Shown: positions 8,966-18,162, counted from the stretch's first letter. The stretch is 64,000 bases of DNA from Thiodiazotropha sp040507035 (GCA_040507035.1 JBEVVR010000042.1:4909-68908); one strand, 5' to 3'. The notes: generated by a model not told the origin, from the sequence alone. A program made the numbers and translations.

Positions 8966-9851
8966 TCGTCTCGACCCCCACCAACTTGGTTTGGCTCGGC
9001 AGTTGATAGCTGGAGCGATAGTTAGCAAAAATCTTGCTTAACGAGCTTTGCTGGCGCAACTGGGCCATAGCCTTCTCTACCGCCTCGGCGAGTGCTGTGT
9101 TGCCTTTTTTCACCGCGGCACCAAGGTCCCAACCGGAGGTGCGCAATCCAGGCATCTGTATCGGTCCCACCGCATAGTTGTCTGCTTGATCGCCGAGGGC
9201 GAACTCGATCTCGCTACGCGGTCCGGCAACGGCGGCAATCTCTCCCTGTTTCATGGCGATAACCGCCTTGCCGATATTGGAAAAGTGAACCACCTGATTG
9301 CGTATCTTGCCGTTGTAGGCGGAGAGAAGATAAAAATCGGTCAGTGTATCCAACTCCACACCCACCTTTTCTCGACTGAAATAGTCCAGGGGATCGAGGT
9401 TGGCACCGACTCCCTTATCCACCGCAACCACTATCTGTTCCCGATAGTAGGGGGCAACGAAGAGCACCCGGTCGTTCTCTTCGGCAAAGGCACCGTCATA
9501 GGGTACATGCAGCATAAGATCGGCAACACCACCACCCAGGTAGTGGCCCTTCCAGACATTGTTGCGCAGATCATCCTCCATCGACTCGTCGGCGCCCACC
9601 ACCCTGATTGCTGCCGACACACCAAGGCTTTGTGCAAGCGCTCGAGCAATGTCTGCATCGATGCCGACGATCCTGCCTTTCTGATCTCGAAATGAGAAAG
9701 GCGGAAAATCGGTATACACCGCAACCTCGAGCACACCACGCTCACGGATACGTTCCAAGGCAGTTGTTTCTTCGTCGGCCGTTGCTCTACTCAGCACACC
9801 AAGAGAGGCAATTGCAGCCGCAAAGATTATAAGCTCTTTGATCCTAAACAT
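8940..9851 (-). CDS. Quinoprotein-associated periplasmic solute-binding protein (MxaJ/XoxJ type)
   Basis: A 303-residue protein with a signal peptide (1-25) and a type 2 periplasmic binding fold. The sequence after residue 35 (LEVAVYTDFPPFSF, then IVGIDADIARALA) is the family-3 solute-binding start. It falls in the group of putative binding proteins linked to quinoprotein dehydrogenases (MxaJ/XoxJ). XoxJ is thought to interact with and help activate the dehydrogenase rather than feed a transporter, and no ABC permease is found in this operon. It follows the pedF gene by 27 bp with a GAGAGAG ribosome site. Confidence 0.88.
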   Translation of the reverse strand: MFRIKELIIFAAAIASLGVLSRATADEETTALERIRERGVLEVAVYTDFPPFSFRDQKGRIVGIDADIARALAQSLGVSAAIRVVGADESMEDDLRNNVWKGHYLGGGVADLMLHVPYDGAFAEENDRVLFVAPYYREQIVVAVDKGVGANLDPLDYFSREKVGVELDTLTDFYLLSAYNGKIRNQVVHFSNIGKAVIAMKQGEIAAVAGPRSEIEFALGDQADNYAVGPIQMPGLRTSGWDLGAAVKKGNTALAEAVEKAMAQLRQQSSLSKIFANYRSSYQLPSQTKLVGVETNGRITQRD

Positions 9852-9878
9852 ATCTCTCTCTCATGTTAGGGTAAATGA

Positions 9879-10307
9879 CTACTCTTCCACCGGCAGGGTT
9901 ACCAGCCAGGCCCTGATCGACCACAGCGCCTCCTGTGAAAGAATGCCCTCAAACTTCGGCATGTAGGTAATTCCGTTACGAATAGCACCGTTGCGAACGC
10001 GATAGATAAACCACTCATCACCCTCGTCTTCGGGAGGCAGCATGCGCAGGTCGGGAGCGATGCCACCGGAGACCGCACCCAGACCATGGCAACGAGCGCA
10101 GTTCTGATTATAGGCAGAGGAGCCTGTAGTGATGGCATCTGAGTTCTCTCTGTATGGATTGACCTCGAGCCATTCCTGACCCAGCTGCGGCAGGTGTTCT
10201 GTATCAATGGCCTGAGGCGCCACATCACCGTGCCCGATAGCCTTTGCAGCAATAATAGTCGATAGCAGAACGCCTAACCCGACTTTAATTGATGTTGAGA
10301 TTTGCAT
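9879..10307 (-). CDS. pedF: Cytochrome c-550 PedF
   Basis: A 142-residue exported monohaem cytochrome. The signal peptide covers about 1-24 (ending before GHGDV). The haem site reads CARCH, and Met in TYMPKF is the likely distal ligand. The mature start GHGDVAPQAIDT followed by LPQLG is characteristic of PedF, the electron acceptor of PQQ ethanol dehydrogenases. It would pass electrons from the dehydrogenase to a terminal oxidase. I chose the ATG at 10307, which has a GGAG site and gives a clean signal peptide; the open frame extends to 10475 but that part looks like untranslated spacer. Confidence 0.88.
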   Translation of the reverse strand: MQISTSIKVGLGVLLSTIIAAKAIGHGDVAPQAIDTEHLPQLGQEWLEVNPYRENSDAITTGSSAYNQNCARCHGLGAVSGGIAPDLRMLPPEDEGDEWFIYRVRNGAIRNGITYMPKFEGILSQEALWSIRAWLVTLPVEE

Positions 10308-10435
10308 GTGGAGGTACTCCAGGTAATCGATCAGGAAACTGCGGACTGCAGACAAGTAACCATTAATTTCACTATTCGCAATTAATCTATCCGTGCCGAC
10401 TTCGATTGTCGGTCTGATTGGCTTGCCAAACCTCG

Positions 10436-10473
10436 GGACAGGATCGGTATTCAATGCAATACCAATCCTGTCC
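10436..10473 (-). other. Long hairpin between dehydrogenase and pedF genes
   Basis: Two 16-base arms (10436-10451 and 10458-10473) pair with one C-A mismatch around a six-base loop. The hairpin begins nine bases after the stop of the dehydrogenase gene on the minus strand. No T-run follows in either direction, so it is not a classical terminator. In an operon with one very abundant product, such hairpins often protect the upstream mRNA 3' end and give lower downstream expression. That role is inference. Confidence 0.6.
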
Positions 10474-10481
10474 AACCCCGA

Positions 10482-12251
10482 TCAGACGTCTGACAGCTTG
10501 AAGACCCAGAGCGAACCACCTTGGTTCAGGTACTTGACCTTCTTCGCCACATCACCACCCCAGAGCGGCACGGCACCACCCCATCCGGAAGGTACAGCGA
10601 TATACTGCTCGCCATCCTGCTCCCAGGTAATTGGGCAGCCGACCACACCTGAACCGGTCTGGAATTTCCACAACTCTTCTCCGGACTTGTCATCGAATGC
10701 CTTGAGATAACCTTCCGGCGTTCCGGTAAATACCAGTCCACCGGCGGTGGTCATCACGCCACCCCAGAGCGGCGCATTGTTCTTGTATTCCCATACAATC
10801 TTTCCACTCTTTGGATCGACCGCACGCAAGGCGCCGATGTAGTCATCATTGAGCGGCTTGATGGTAAACCCGGCCCCCAGGTAGGCCGCACCTTTCTTGT
10901 AGGTGATCGGCTCATTCCAGAGATCCATGCCCCACTCGTTAGCCGGCACATAGAAGAGCTCGGTATCGGGGCTGTAGGCCATCGGCATCCAATTCTTGGC
11001 ACCGAGAAACGAAGGTGCGACAAAAATTACTTCACCCTTCTTGCCATCCTTGCTCTTCGCGGGATCACCAGGGCGCACGCCGGTCTCCAGGGGACGACCG
11101 GTTTTGAGATCCACACCCTTGGCCCAATCGATCTTGTTGACAAAGGGGAAGGCATTCTTCAGCTTGCCGTTGGTACGATCGAGGACATAGAAGTAGCCGT
11201 TACGGTCGGCATGTCCGGCCAGCTTCTCGCTACCCTGATTGTACGAGACCAGTTCATTGACACCGTCGTAATCCCAACCGTCATTGGGTGTGTATTGATA
11301 GTGCCAGGCGATCTTACCGGTATCGGGATCGATGGCCAGGGTCGAGGTGGAGTAGAGGTTATCCCCCGGTCTCAGGTGGGCGTTCCAAGGGGCGGGATTA
11401 CCAGTACCGTAAAAGATCAGATCGGTTTCATGGTCATAGGTGCCACCTTGCCAGGTCGCGGCGCCGCCAGTCTTCCACATATCACCTGGCCATGTGGCAT
11501 TGGTATTCCCGGTGATGCCGTTCTCTATCTTCTTCTCACCTTTCCAGATATAACCCATATGTCCTTCCACCGAAGGACGGATCCAACGCAGCTTGCCGGT
11601 CTTTGCATCACGGGCCTCAACACGCCCTATGACACCGAATTCACCACCGGAGACACCGGTAATCACCATATCTTTAACAATCAACGGGGCCGCGGTAAAA
11701 GAGTAACCGGCTTTATAGTCATCGATCTTTGCGCGCCAAACGACCTTTCCGGTATCTTGACTTAGGGCCACAATGCGGGCATCCAATGTACCGAAGATCA
11801 CCAGGTCGTCATACAGTGCGGCGCCGCGGTTGACCACGTCGCAACAGGGCAAAATACCGTCAGGCAGGCGATGGTCGTATTGCCACAACTCCTGACCTGT
11901 CTTGGTATCGATGGCATAAAGACGGGAGTAGGAGGCGGTAACAAACATCTTCCCATCCTTGACCACCGGCTGCGCCTCTTGGCCGCGCTGCTTTTCGCCA
12001 CCGAAGGAGAAGCTCCATGCAGGCACCAATTTCTTTACATTGGATTTATTGATCTTCTTCAACGGGCTAAAGCGTTGACCTTGTTGGCCCATGCCCCAAC
12101 TAAGGACATCTCCGGTGCTGGCGGCATCGCCATCTATCTCCGCCTGTGTAACACGCGCACTGGCCGTCCCGGCAAGTACAACAGTGGCGCTGAGGCTTGC
12201 CGTTGCAAGCGCTTTGAGTAAAACCTTTCTTCGATGCGGGGAAATCATCAT
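10482..12251 (-). CDS. exaA: PQQ-dependent alcohol dehydrogenase, lanthanide-type (ExaA/PedH-like)
   Basis: A 589-residue periplasmic quinoprotein with an eight-bladed propeller. The signal peptide covers about 1-32 and contains RRKVLL. Adjacent Cys136-Cys137 (LPCCD) make the vicinal disulfide over PQQ; Trp267 stacks under it. By alignment the metal ligands are Glu204, Asn285 and the catalytic Asp327. Asp329 in WDYDG is the extra ligand of lanthanide enzymes (XoxF, PedH), where calcium enzymes have Ala or Ser. The CCDVVNRGAALYDD context is closer to ethanol dehydrogenases than to methanol dehydrogenases. It is first in the operon, with a GGAGGAG ribosome site and a sigma-54 promoter upstream. 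The primary substrate (ethanol, methanol or other) is inferred. Confidence 0.93.
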   Translation of the reverse strand: MMISPHRRKVLLKALATASLSATVVLAGTASARVTQAEIDGDAASTGDVLSWGMGQQGQRFSPLKKINKSNVKKLVPAWSFSFGGEKQRGQEAQPVVKDGKMFVTASYSRLYAIDTKTGQELWQYDHRLPDGILPCCDVVNRGAALYDDLVIFGTLDARIVALSQDTGKVVWRAKIDDYKAGYSFTAAPLIVKDMVITGVSGGEFGVIGRVEARDAKTGKLRWIRPSVEGHMGYIWKGEKKIENGITGNTNATWPGDMWKTGGAATWQGGTYDHETDLIFYGTGNPAPWNAHLRPGDNLYSTSTLAIDPDTGKIAWHYQYTPNDGWDYDGVNELVSYNQGSEKLAGHADRNGYFYVLDRTNGKLKNAFPFVNKIDWAKGVDLKTGRPLETGVRPGDPAKSKDGKKGEVIFVAPSFLGAKNWMPMAYSPDTELFYVPANEWGMDLWNEPITYKKGAAYLGAGFTIKPLNDDYIGALRAVDPKSGKIVWEYKNNAPLWGGVMTTAGGLVFTGTPEGYLKAFDDKSGEELWKFQTGSGVVGCPITWEQDGEQYIAVPSGWGGAVPLWGGDVAKKVKYLNQGGSLWVFKLSDV

Positions 12252-12555
12252 CTCTTCTCCTCCGGTTCAATGGATTGTTCTGTTACCGTGACAGCTTGTT
12301 GGATAGGTCCCGTTCTTCGTTACACGTTTCAGCAAAATCCAGGCCAAACACTGCGCGCGACTCATCTTTGGAGATAAGCACTTATTTTTATTCAAGAATT
12401 ATTTTAAGTATTGGAACAAAACAGCAATCCAGAACACCCATGCACGCCGTCAGTTTGCTGTAATGATTTTGAGACAGTGATTCAAGACTCAACACATCTG
12501 CCCACCTGGCAGGTGAACAACCAGGGTTCTGTGTTACAGGAGATAGGGTTTAGTT
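12252..12555. other. Regulatory region upstream of the PQQ dehydrogenase operon
   Basis: This 304-bp stretch has no gene. It holds the sigma-54 promoter listed below. Two short inverted repeats, CTGTTACCGTGACAG at 12280-12294 and CTGTGTTACAG at 12529-12539, could be activator sites. The second lies about 190 bp upstream of the promoter, a usual distance for an enhancer. Both assignments are weak. Confidence 0.4.
12332..12346 (-). promoter_or_regulatory. Sigma-54 promoter of the PQQ dehydrogenase operon
   Basis: Read on the minus strand the site is TGGCCTGGATTTTGC. GG and GC are ten bases apart, as needed for RpoN, and the conserved TGGC and TTGC cores are intact. Transcription would start near 12320, leaving a leader of about 70 nt before the ATG at 12251. 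The sigma-54 activator gene at 14513 is close by and is the natural candidate regulator. Confidence 0.7.
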
Positions 12556-13833
12556 TTATTGATAAGCGCCCATTGTGAGCGAGTGGTAGGCCTCACCGAC
12601 ACGACGAGGATCGTCCATGAGTCTTTTTTTCCAGGCCTTGAGCGGAATGCGCGAATGGATCAATCTGGGTAGCAACTGCAGGTGTTCAGTGTTACCAATA
12701 TTGGAAGCGCCGACCAGTCGATCCTCGTCAAACTGCAGATTGAGGTAGCTATATTCAACGGATGAGGAGTAGCTGGCACTCTCTCCCTCTCGTAAACCAC
12801 TCCAGGCACCAAAAGAGCTGGAAACCAATCCCAAGGTATCAAGCACACTCATATTGATAGTGGCGGGATATCTGGCTCTCAAACCGCACATATTTGCCGC
12901 GGCTATACGGCCATGCTCACTGGCGGTAAGTTGCACCGCCTGCACTCTTCGTCCACCGGTGGAAAAGCCAAGTCCCTGACAGACATCTCCGGCGGCAAAA
13001 ACATTTGCTTTCGTTGTATTGAGGCGCTCATCCACCAGCACACCCTGATCGCAGGCGATCTCAGATCCTTCGAGAAATGCTGTATTCATCTTTGTCCCGG
13101 TTGCGAAGATCACCATGTCGGCAGCAAGTGCATCGCCGTTGTCCAAGACCAGATTGAGTTGTCCGGAATCCGATGTGGTACTTTTCTGTGTCGCATTGCT
13201 ATGCTCAATTGCCTGCACATCGACACAGGTTCGCACCACAATGTCCTTTGACTCACACCAGGATTGAATCAGGCGACTTGATACATCATTCATCAAGTTT
13301 GGGAGCAGCCGCTCGCCCCTCTCGATTAGTACGAGACGCGCACCCGAGCGCGCAAGTGCATCTAGAATGACCAAACCGATGAACCCGCCTCCGACCACAA
13401 TCAAGCGACTGTTGACCCCCAGCTTGCAGACAATCTTTCTGGCATCATTAAGTGTCCAGCAATTCAATACACCAGGCAGATTACTACCTGGGATTGGAGG
13501 CTTGTCAGGTCGACTGCCGGTGGCAATTAAAAGACGGTCATACTCCAGACGCGTACCGTCCGCCAGATCGATGGCATCACTATGGGTATCAACCTTGACT
13601 ACGCTGCCCTTGCGCACATCGATGGAGTGGGCGGCAAAATAGTCCTGCCCACACCTGAGATAGGTATCTTTTTCGGCGATCTTACCCTGCAGCAAACGGG
13701 GTATGGCCAAACGTGAATAGGGCCTTTCGGCTTCATTGCTGACCAGGGTGACAGTACTGGATTTATCAAATTTACGAATCGATTCAGCCGCAACCACGCC
13801 CGCTGGGCCTGCACCAATAATCACATGCTGCAT
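12556..13833 (-). CDS. FAD/NAD(P)-dependent oxidoreductase
   Basis: A 425-residue flavoprotein of the pyridine-nucleotide-disulfide oxidoreductase class. The FAD-binding Rossmann motif GAGPAGVVAAE is at residues 7-17, the second Rossmann motif GGGFIGLV at about 149, and the FAD motif VFAAGDVCQG at about 280. There is no redox-active CxxxxC, so it resembles ferredoxin/rubredoxin reductases or NirB N-terminal domains rather than thiol reductases. Related genes are found beside PQQ alcohol dehydrogenase clusters, but its electron partner is not visible here. It lies directly upstream of the dehydrogenase promoter region on the same strand. Confidence 0.85.
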   Translation of the reverse strand: MQHVIIGAGPAGVVAAESIRKFDKSSTVTLVSNEAERPYSRLAIPRLLQGKIAEKDTYLRCGQDYFAAHSIDVRKGSVVKVDTHSDAIDLADGTRLEYDRLLIATGSRPDKPPIPGSNLPGVLNCWTLNDARKIVCKLGVNSRLIVVGGGFIGLVILDALARSGARLVLIERGERLLPNLMNDVSSRLIQSWCESKDIVVRTCVDVQAIEHSNATQKSTTSDSGQLNLVLDNGDALAADMVIFATGTKMNTAFLEGSEIACDQGVLVDERLNTTKANVFAAGDVCQGLGFSTGGRRVQAVQLTASEHGRIAAANMCGLRARYPATINMSVLDTLGLVSSSFGAWSGLREGESASYSSSVEYSYLNLQFDEDRLVGASNIGNTEHLQLLPRLIHSRIPLKAWKKRLMDDPRRVGEAYHSLTMGAYQ

Positions 13834-14512
13834 GTTAACTCTCTCAACTCCCTGTATGATAAATATCCTGGAATCTCCCTATTCTTGACACGTCCAGCTT
13901 TTCTCATTGCAATACTCAATCGCAGCGAAGCCACAAACATCTATCCGCCCTTTCAATCGCGTCAAAAACCAAATAAATCAATCATCACCTCGTGCAGTGC
14001 GCATCAGTTAAGCATCTGATTTAGGAGACGGATCTGCGTCGATGATGAATCTCATCCTTGTCCTCGCAAGAAGCGCGCCATCATGTTGGTATAGATATTG
14101 ATGTAATTTGATCAACGCTGGTGGCCGACGCAGCTGATGGCCTGTCAGGCGATCCTTGAGTTGTTCCCTCAGACGCAGACACCCCAGCGCACCAAACAAC
14201 AACCGGCAAGCACGCTTCCGGTTGGGTTTACTAAAAATATCTGCTTGAAATTAAAGGTATTTTACAAATCCACAATAAACCGAGATCTATTCTTTAAGTA
14301 GATCTTTTATAAATGAAAAGCGTGCTTGTCAAAGCAGGGAGCAAGAATAGCAGTCTGCTTGAACATGCAAATATTGAACAATCCACTGTATCAATTTTGA
14401 ACAGTCGGGATTTAAAAATGGATCGTCAAAGTCTACATTTATAGATTGAATAACAAAAAAAATAACGATAACAAAAGCAGATCAACTGCATATCTGACTG
14501 GATGGAGAGTCA
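13834..14512. other. Gene-free stretch upstream of the sigma-54 activator, with nested inverted repeats
   Basis: This 679-bp region separates the divergent oxidoreductase and activator genes. Short open frames here show no convincing start or family. It contains an 11-base inverted repeat (arms 14207-14217 and 14318-14328) enclosing a smaller hairpin, listed separately. The segment from 14360 to 14460 is A+T-rich and holds two TTGAACA copies, probably part of the activator's promoter region. Confidence 0.45.
14207..14328. repeat. Nested inverted repeats (11-bp arms around a 7-bp hairpin)
   Basis: CAAGCACGCTT at 14207-14217 is the exact reverse complement of 14318-14328, 100 bp away. Inside, AGATCTA (14283-14289) pairs with TAGATCT (14299-14305) around a nine-base loop and is followed by TTTTAT. 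It could be an operator pair, a remnant of a small mobile element or a terminator. No terminal gene is enclosed. Confidence 0.5.
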
Positions 14513-16528
14513 ATGACTCAGAATCAAAAACTTAAGCAGCATGCTCAGCGCATATCCTCTGTAGCTGCTTCGAATGATGATGTTGAGGGCCTAGGCATTG
14601 AGCGGGAGATAATCAGATCCTGGCAACGTTGCCTGAGTGACGATCAGCTGGACCCCTTCAAGCCACGGGGGCCCAACGTTCTGGAAGCTCAATCCATGAG
14701 TGAGCTCAGATCACGTTACGAACCCTTCATTCGCTTGTCTGAACCGGAGCTGGCCAATCTGGCATCGGCACTCTCCGGTAGCGGGTATGCGGTAATACTG
14801 ACCGACAACAAGGGTCTCATTCTCAATCATCAAGTCGAGGAGAACCTGGCCAATGAGTTCAAACAGGCAGGACTGTGGCAAGGTGCCGACTGGGGTGAAG
14901 AGCATGCGGGCACCAATGGTATAGGTACCTGTATTTCGGAGATGCGGCCTGTCACGGTGCATAGGGACGAACACTTTCTACGGCAGAATATCGATCTTTC
15001 CTGTTCCGCCGCCCCCATACTTGATCCCCATGGCAATCTGCTCACTGTGCTGGATGCCTCCTGTTGCGGCACGCAAGACTCACGTGCCTCCCAAATCCAT
15101 ACCCGTGCATTGGTAGTGAGTTATGCACGCTTGATGGAAGGCCGTCACTTTTTGCGTGAATTCCGTAACCAACGGATCTTGCGCTTCCATAGCCGCGTCG
15201 AATGCGTCGCACTACCCAATGAAGCCATGCTCGCCCTGGGCGAGGACAACCGGATTCTTGCAGCCAACATCGTGGCGCTACAGCTACTGGGAATACAGGA
15301 GCGCGGCATGCTGATTGGCAAGGAGCTGTCCGAAGTGGTAGGGAACGATCTCGACAGCCTGCTATTTGCCTCCAAATCGAGCGAGGGAACAGTACTGCCC
15401 TTCCGCTACCAGGAGAGCGGCGCACGCTTTTTTGGCTTTATCTATAAATACAAAGAGCCAGTCCGTTTACGTGGTCTGACGATAAAGCCGGCCACCCAAA
15501 CCCCTGACGAGTGCCGCGGTGAGCTGTGCAACCTCAACAAGCTCGCCGGTGAGGATCCGCAGATGCTGGAGGCTGCGAAACGTGCCCTGCGAGTGGTCGA
15601 CAAGCGCATACCGATTCTGCTGCAGGGGGAAACAGGTACAGGCAAGGACCTCTTCTCCCAGGCCCTGCACAAAGCGAGTAAACGTAAAGAGAGGCCCTTT
15701 GTCGCCCTCAACTGCGCCTCGATTCCCGAATCACTCATCGAGAGCGAACTCTTCGGTTACAAGCATGGCGCCTTTACCGGAGCGAGACGTGAAGGTCGAC
15801 GCGGAAAGCTGATTGAATCGAGTGGTGGAACACTCTTCCTGGATGAAATTGGCGATATGCCACTTAACATGCAATCCAGGCTGTTACGTGTCCTGGAAAC
15901 AGAAGAAGTAGTCCCCCTTGGAGCCGAGGAGTTGATAAAAGTCGATCTCAATATCGTCGCGGCAACCCATCGCGACCTGGTGCAGTTGATCAGCGAGGGC
16001 ACCTTTCGCGAGGACCTCTACTATCGACTCAATGGCATCACCCTCTATCTGCCGCCCCTCAGAGAGCGCCAGGATTTGCGCAACATTATCCTCAGTGTGC
16101 TGGAAGCGGAAAACGATACCGGGAAGAAACTGCAAATCACTCCGGATGCCGTATCGCAACTGCTAAAATACCCCTGGCCTGGCAATCTGCGGCAACTGCG
16201 CAATGTCGTACGAACAGCAGTGGCTTTGTGTGACGGGGATGTGATCGACACCTCCCACATCAACCTTCCCACGCTGGTCGATCGCACGCGCAAAGCTATC
16301 CCTCTCTATCCTCAGGAGAACCAGACATCCGCAGCGCAAACCGAGGAGTTTCCCTGCGCTGAACAGATCTCGGATAATCCTCTAAGATCCGCAGAACACA
16401 CGGTTATATACAACGCACTGAAAAACAACAACTGGAATATCTCTCGTACTGCTGAAACCCTCGATATGAGCAGAAACACGCTCTATCGAAAGATGCAAAA
16501 ACACGATATAAAACCGGAAAACCGCTAG
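14513..16528 (+). CDS. Sigma-54-dependent activator, AcoR family
   Basis: A 671-residue enhancer-binding protein. An N-terminal GAF-type sensor (about 70-210; DWGEEHAGTNGIGT is the AcoR-family signature) is followed by a PAS-like segment (about 235-320). The AAA+ domain (about 350-575) carries Walker A GETGTGKD, the sigma-54 contact loop GAFTGA, and Walker B GGTLFLDEIGD. A Fis-type HTH closes the protein (about 630-668). AcoR relatives control acetoin, glycerol or alcohol catabolism, so this is the likely activator of the sigma-54 promoters at 12332 and 19717. The ATG has a GGAGAG site. The ligand is unknown. Confidence 0.92.
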   Translation: MTQNQKLKQHAQRISSVAASNDDVEGLGIEREIIRSWQRCLSDDQLDPFKPRGPNVLEAQSMSELRSRYEPFIRLSEPELANLASALSGSGYAVILTDNKGLILNHQVEENLANEFKQAGLWQGADWGEEHAGTNGIGTCISEMRPVTVHRDEHFLRQNIDLSCSAAPILDPHGNLLTVLDASCCGTQDSRASQIHTRALVVSYARLMEGRHFLREFRNQRILRFHSRVECVALPNEAMLALGEDNRILAANIVALQLLGIQERGMLIGKELSEVVGNDLDSLLFASKSSEGTVLPFRYQESGARFFGFIYKYKEPVRLRGLTIKPATQTPDECRGELCNLNKLAGEDPQMLEAAKRALRVVDKRIPILLQGETGTGKDLFSQALHKASKRKERPFVALNCASIPESLIESELFGYKHGAFTGARREGRRGKLIESSGGTLFLDEIGDMPLNMQSRLLRVLETEEVVPLGAEELIKVDLNIVAATHRDLVQLISEGTFREDLYYRLNGITLYLPPLRERQDLRNIILSVLEAENDTGKKLQITPDAVSQLLKYPWPGNLRQLRNVVRTAVALCDGDVIDTSHINLPTLVDRTRKAIPLYPQENQTSAAQTEEFPCAEQISDNPLRSAEHTVIYNALKNNNWNISRTAETLDMSRNTLYRKMQKHDIKPENR

Positions 16529-16646
16529 CTCAAATTTTTGAATAGTTATCGTAGGGTACGGCTTGCCGCAGCGAATAGGATTGGATTTGTCCCATAGTTA
16601 AATATCCATATATCCAGACTCCCGCTTGGAGAGATAAACACCAATT

Positions 16647-16680
16647 TGCGTTCATTTGCGTTCATTCGCGGACTTATATT
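16647..16680. repeat. Interspersed GCGTTCATT repeat, copy 1
   Basis: The stretch contains two tandem TTTGCGTTCA units and a closing TTCGCGGACTTA. The same composite motif recurs at 26557 and 30826. Here it overlaps the 3' end of the ABC ATPase gene and supplies its last codons and stop (the C-terminus YKSANERK is encoded by the repeat). Confidence 0.7.
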
Positions 16681-17428
16681 TCCCTCCATCCACAACAGCA
16701 ATCCCAGATAGTATCTCAGGCTGGCGACTCAGCAGGGCCTTGCAAAGCTGATCCGCATCGCGCATGACACCGGGATCGATGCGTGAGGGTTGTACCGCTT
16801 CCTGGTGAATGATGCTGGCAGGGCCCTTGGAGAGGAAAAGTATTTGGTCTGCCAGTTCCACCGCCTCTTTGAGATTGTGTGTCACCAGTATCACCGCGCT
16901 TGAGTGGTCACGCCAAAGATCGAGTACCAAGTCTCTCAATGAGGCAGCCGTTGGTGCATCCAATGAGGAGAAGGGCTCATCCAGCAGCAGTATATCCGGT
17001 TTAATGGCCATCGCCCTTGCCAGGGCCACACGCCTTTGCATACCACCTGAGAGTTGAGCTGGAAAGGCATCCGCCCTTTCATAGAGCTCTACCCTGTGTA
17101 GCAGATGATCGATCCATGACCTGTCGCCCATGGAATCGGTCATCACGAGTTCGATATTTTCTCGAACCGTTAACCAGGGCATCAATCTTGGATCCTGGAA
17201 GACATAACTGACACAGCCTGGTCCTCCATCCATCCACTCCACGCTGCCATTAAAGTCTGCATCCAATCCGCTGAGTATGTTGAGCAGTGTACTCTTACCA
17301 GCACCTGAAGGACCCACCAGGCTGATAAAGGCATCAGTCAAAATCTCGAACTCGAGATCTCGAATCACTGATATCTCCGCGAAAGATTTATTCTTTATCT
17401 TGACCCTGCAACCATTCACGATCGCCAC
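16652..17428 (-). CDS. NitT/TauT-type ABC transporter ATPase
   Basis: A 258-residue ATPase. Walker A is GPSGAGKST (about 37-45), the signature is LSGGMQRR, Walker B is ILLLDEP and the H-loop His is in VTHNLKEA. It belongs to the nitrate/sulfonate/thiamine-precursor group (SsuB, TauB, NrtD). Its start overlaps the permease gene by 13 bp. The C-terminal eight residues come from an interspersed repeat, so the tail is probably not functional. The substrate is not decided by the sequence. Confidence 0.88.
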   Translation of the reverse strand: MAIVNGCRVKIKNKSFAEISVIRDLEFEILTDAFISLVGPSGAGKSTLLNILSGLDADFNGSVEWMDGGPGCVSYVFQDPRLMPWLTVRENIELVMTDSMGDRSWIDHLLHRVELYERADAFPAQLSGGMQRRVALARAMAIKPDILLLDEPFSSLDAPTAASLRDLVLDLWRDHSSAVILVTHNLKEAVELADQILFLSKGPASIIHQEAVQPSRIDPGVMRDADQLCKALLSRQPEILSGIAVVDGGKYKSANERK

Positions 17429-18162
17429 CGAGTCAAATAGTTTTCCAAGGGGCGCATCAGCAGCGATTCGATACTATAGATCACGAATACAAATGCCAGG
17501 GTATAAGCAAGGATACTGGTAATGTCGAAGAACTGAAAAAATGTATTCAGCTGAAAACCCACACCGTCACTGCGTCCAAGCAGCTCCACGACAAGAACGA
17601 TCTTCCAGATAAGCGACAGACCCGATCTGGCAGCCGCCATGAGGTAGGGATAGAGTTGGGGCATGTAGATATGGACCAACCTGCGTAGCAGAGGCACCTT
17701 GAACACCTCGCCAACCTGGAGCAGTTGGTGGTCTATGGCCCGCACGCCTTCGCGAACCGTCACCGCCACCAGCGGCATTTTGTTGATCGCCACCGCTGTC
17801 ACAGCCGCCGCCTCCACCAGACCGAACCAGACATAACAGAGGATGATCACAACCAGGGCCGGGATATTCAATCCCATGATCAGTACACCATCCAGAATGG
17901 TATCGATCAACGGAAAACGCCCCATAAGAAATCCAACCAGAATACCTGCCAGCATGGCGATGGTAAAAGCAAGAACGACACGTCGCAGGGTGACAGCGAT
18001 ACTGGCCAGGAGATCGCCATCGGTCAAATGGGACCAGAGAGACTGCATCACCTGCAGCGGACCTGGTAGCTCGTTGCTCTCCAGCAGATAAGCCGTAATC
18101 TGCCAGATAGCCAGGAAAACAGAGAGAAAAAGCCACCTACCCCAGTTACTGCCTTGCAACAT
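17416..18162 (-). CDS. NitT/TauT-type ABC transporter permease
   Basis: A 248-residue inner-membrane protein with about six membrane helices. The EAA-loop region around AVTVREGVRAIDHQLLQ and the FKVPLLRRLVHIYMPQLYPY stretch are typical of BPD-type permeases of the SsuC/TauC group. It overlaps the ATPase gene by 13 bp and the binding-protein gene by 17 bp, so the three form one operon. It lies between the PQQ alcohol region and the porin, so transport of an oxidation substrate, cofactor or sulfonate is possible, but unproven. Confidence 0.88.
   Translation of the reverse strand: MLQGSNWGRWLFLSVFLAIWQITAYLLESNELPGPLQVMQSLWSHLTDGDLLASIAVTLRRVVLAFTIAMLAGILVGFLMGRFPLIDTILDGVLIMGLNIPALVVIILCYVWFGLVEAAAVTAVAINKMPLVAVTVREGVRAIDHQLLQVGEVFKVPLLRRLVHIYMPQLYPYLMAAARSGLSLIWKIVLVVELLGRSDGVGFQLNTFFQFFDITSILAYTLAFVFVIYSIESLLMRPLENYLTRWRS

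Noticed and set aside
14008..14202. A 64-codon minus-strand frame that could be a transposase remnant
   Set aside because: It has no motif from a known insertion sequence, and no end repeats at its borders.
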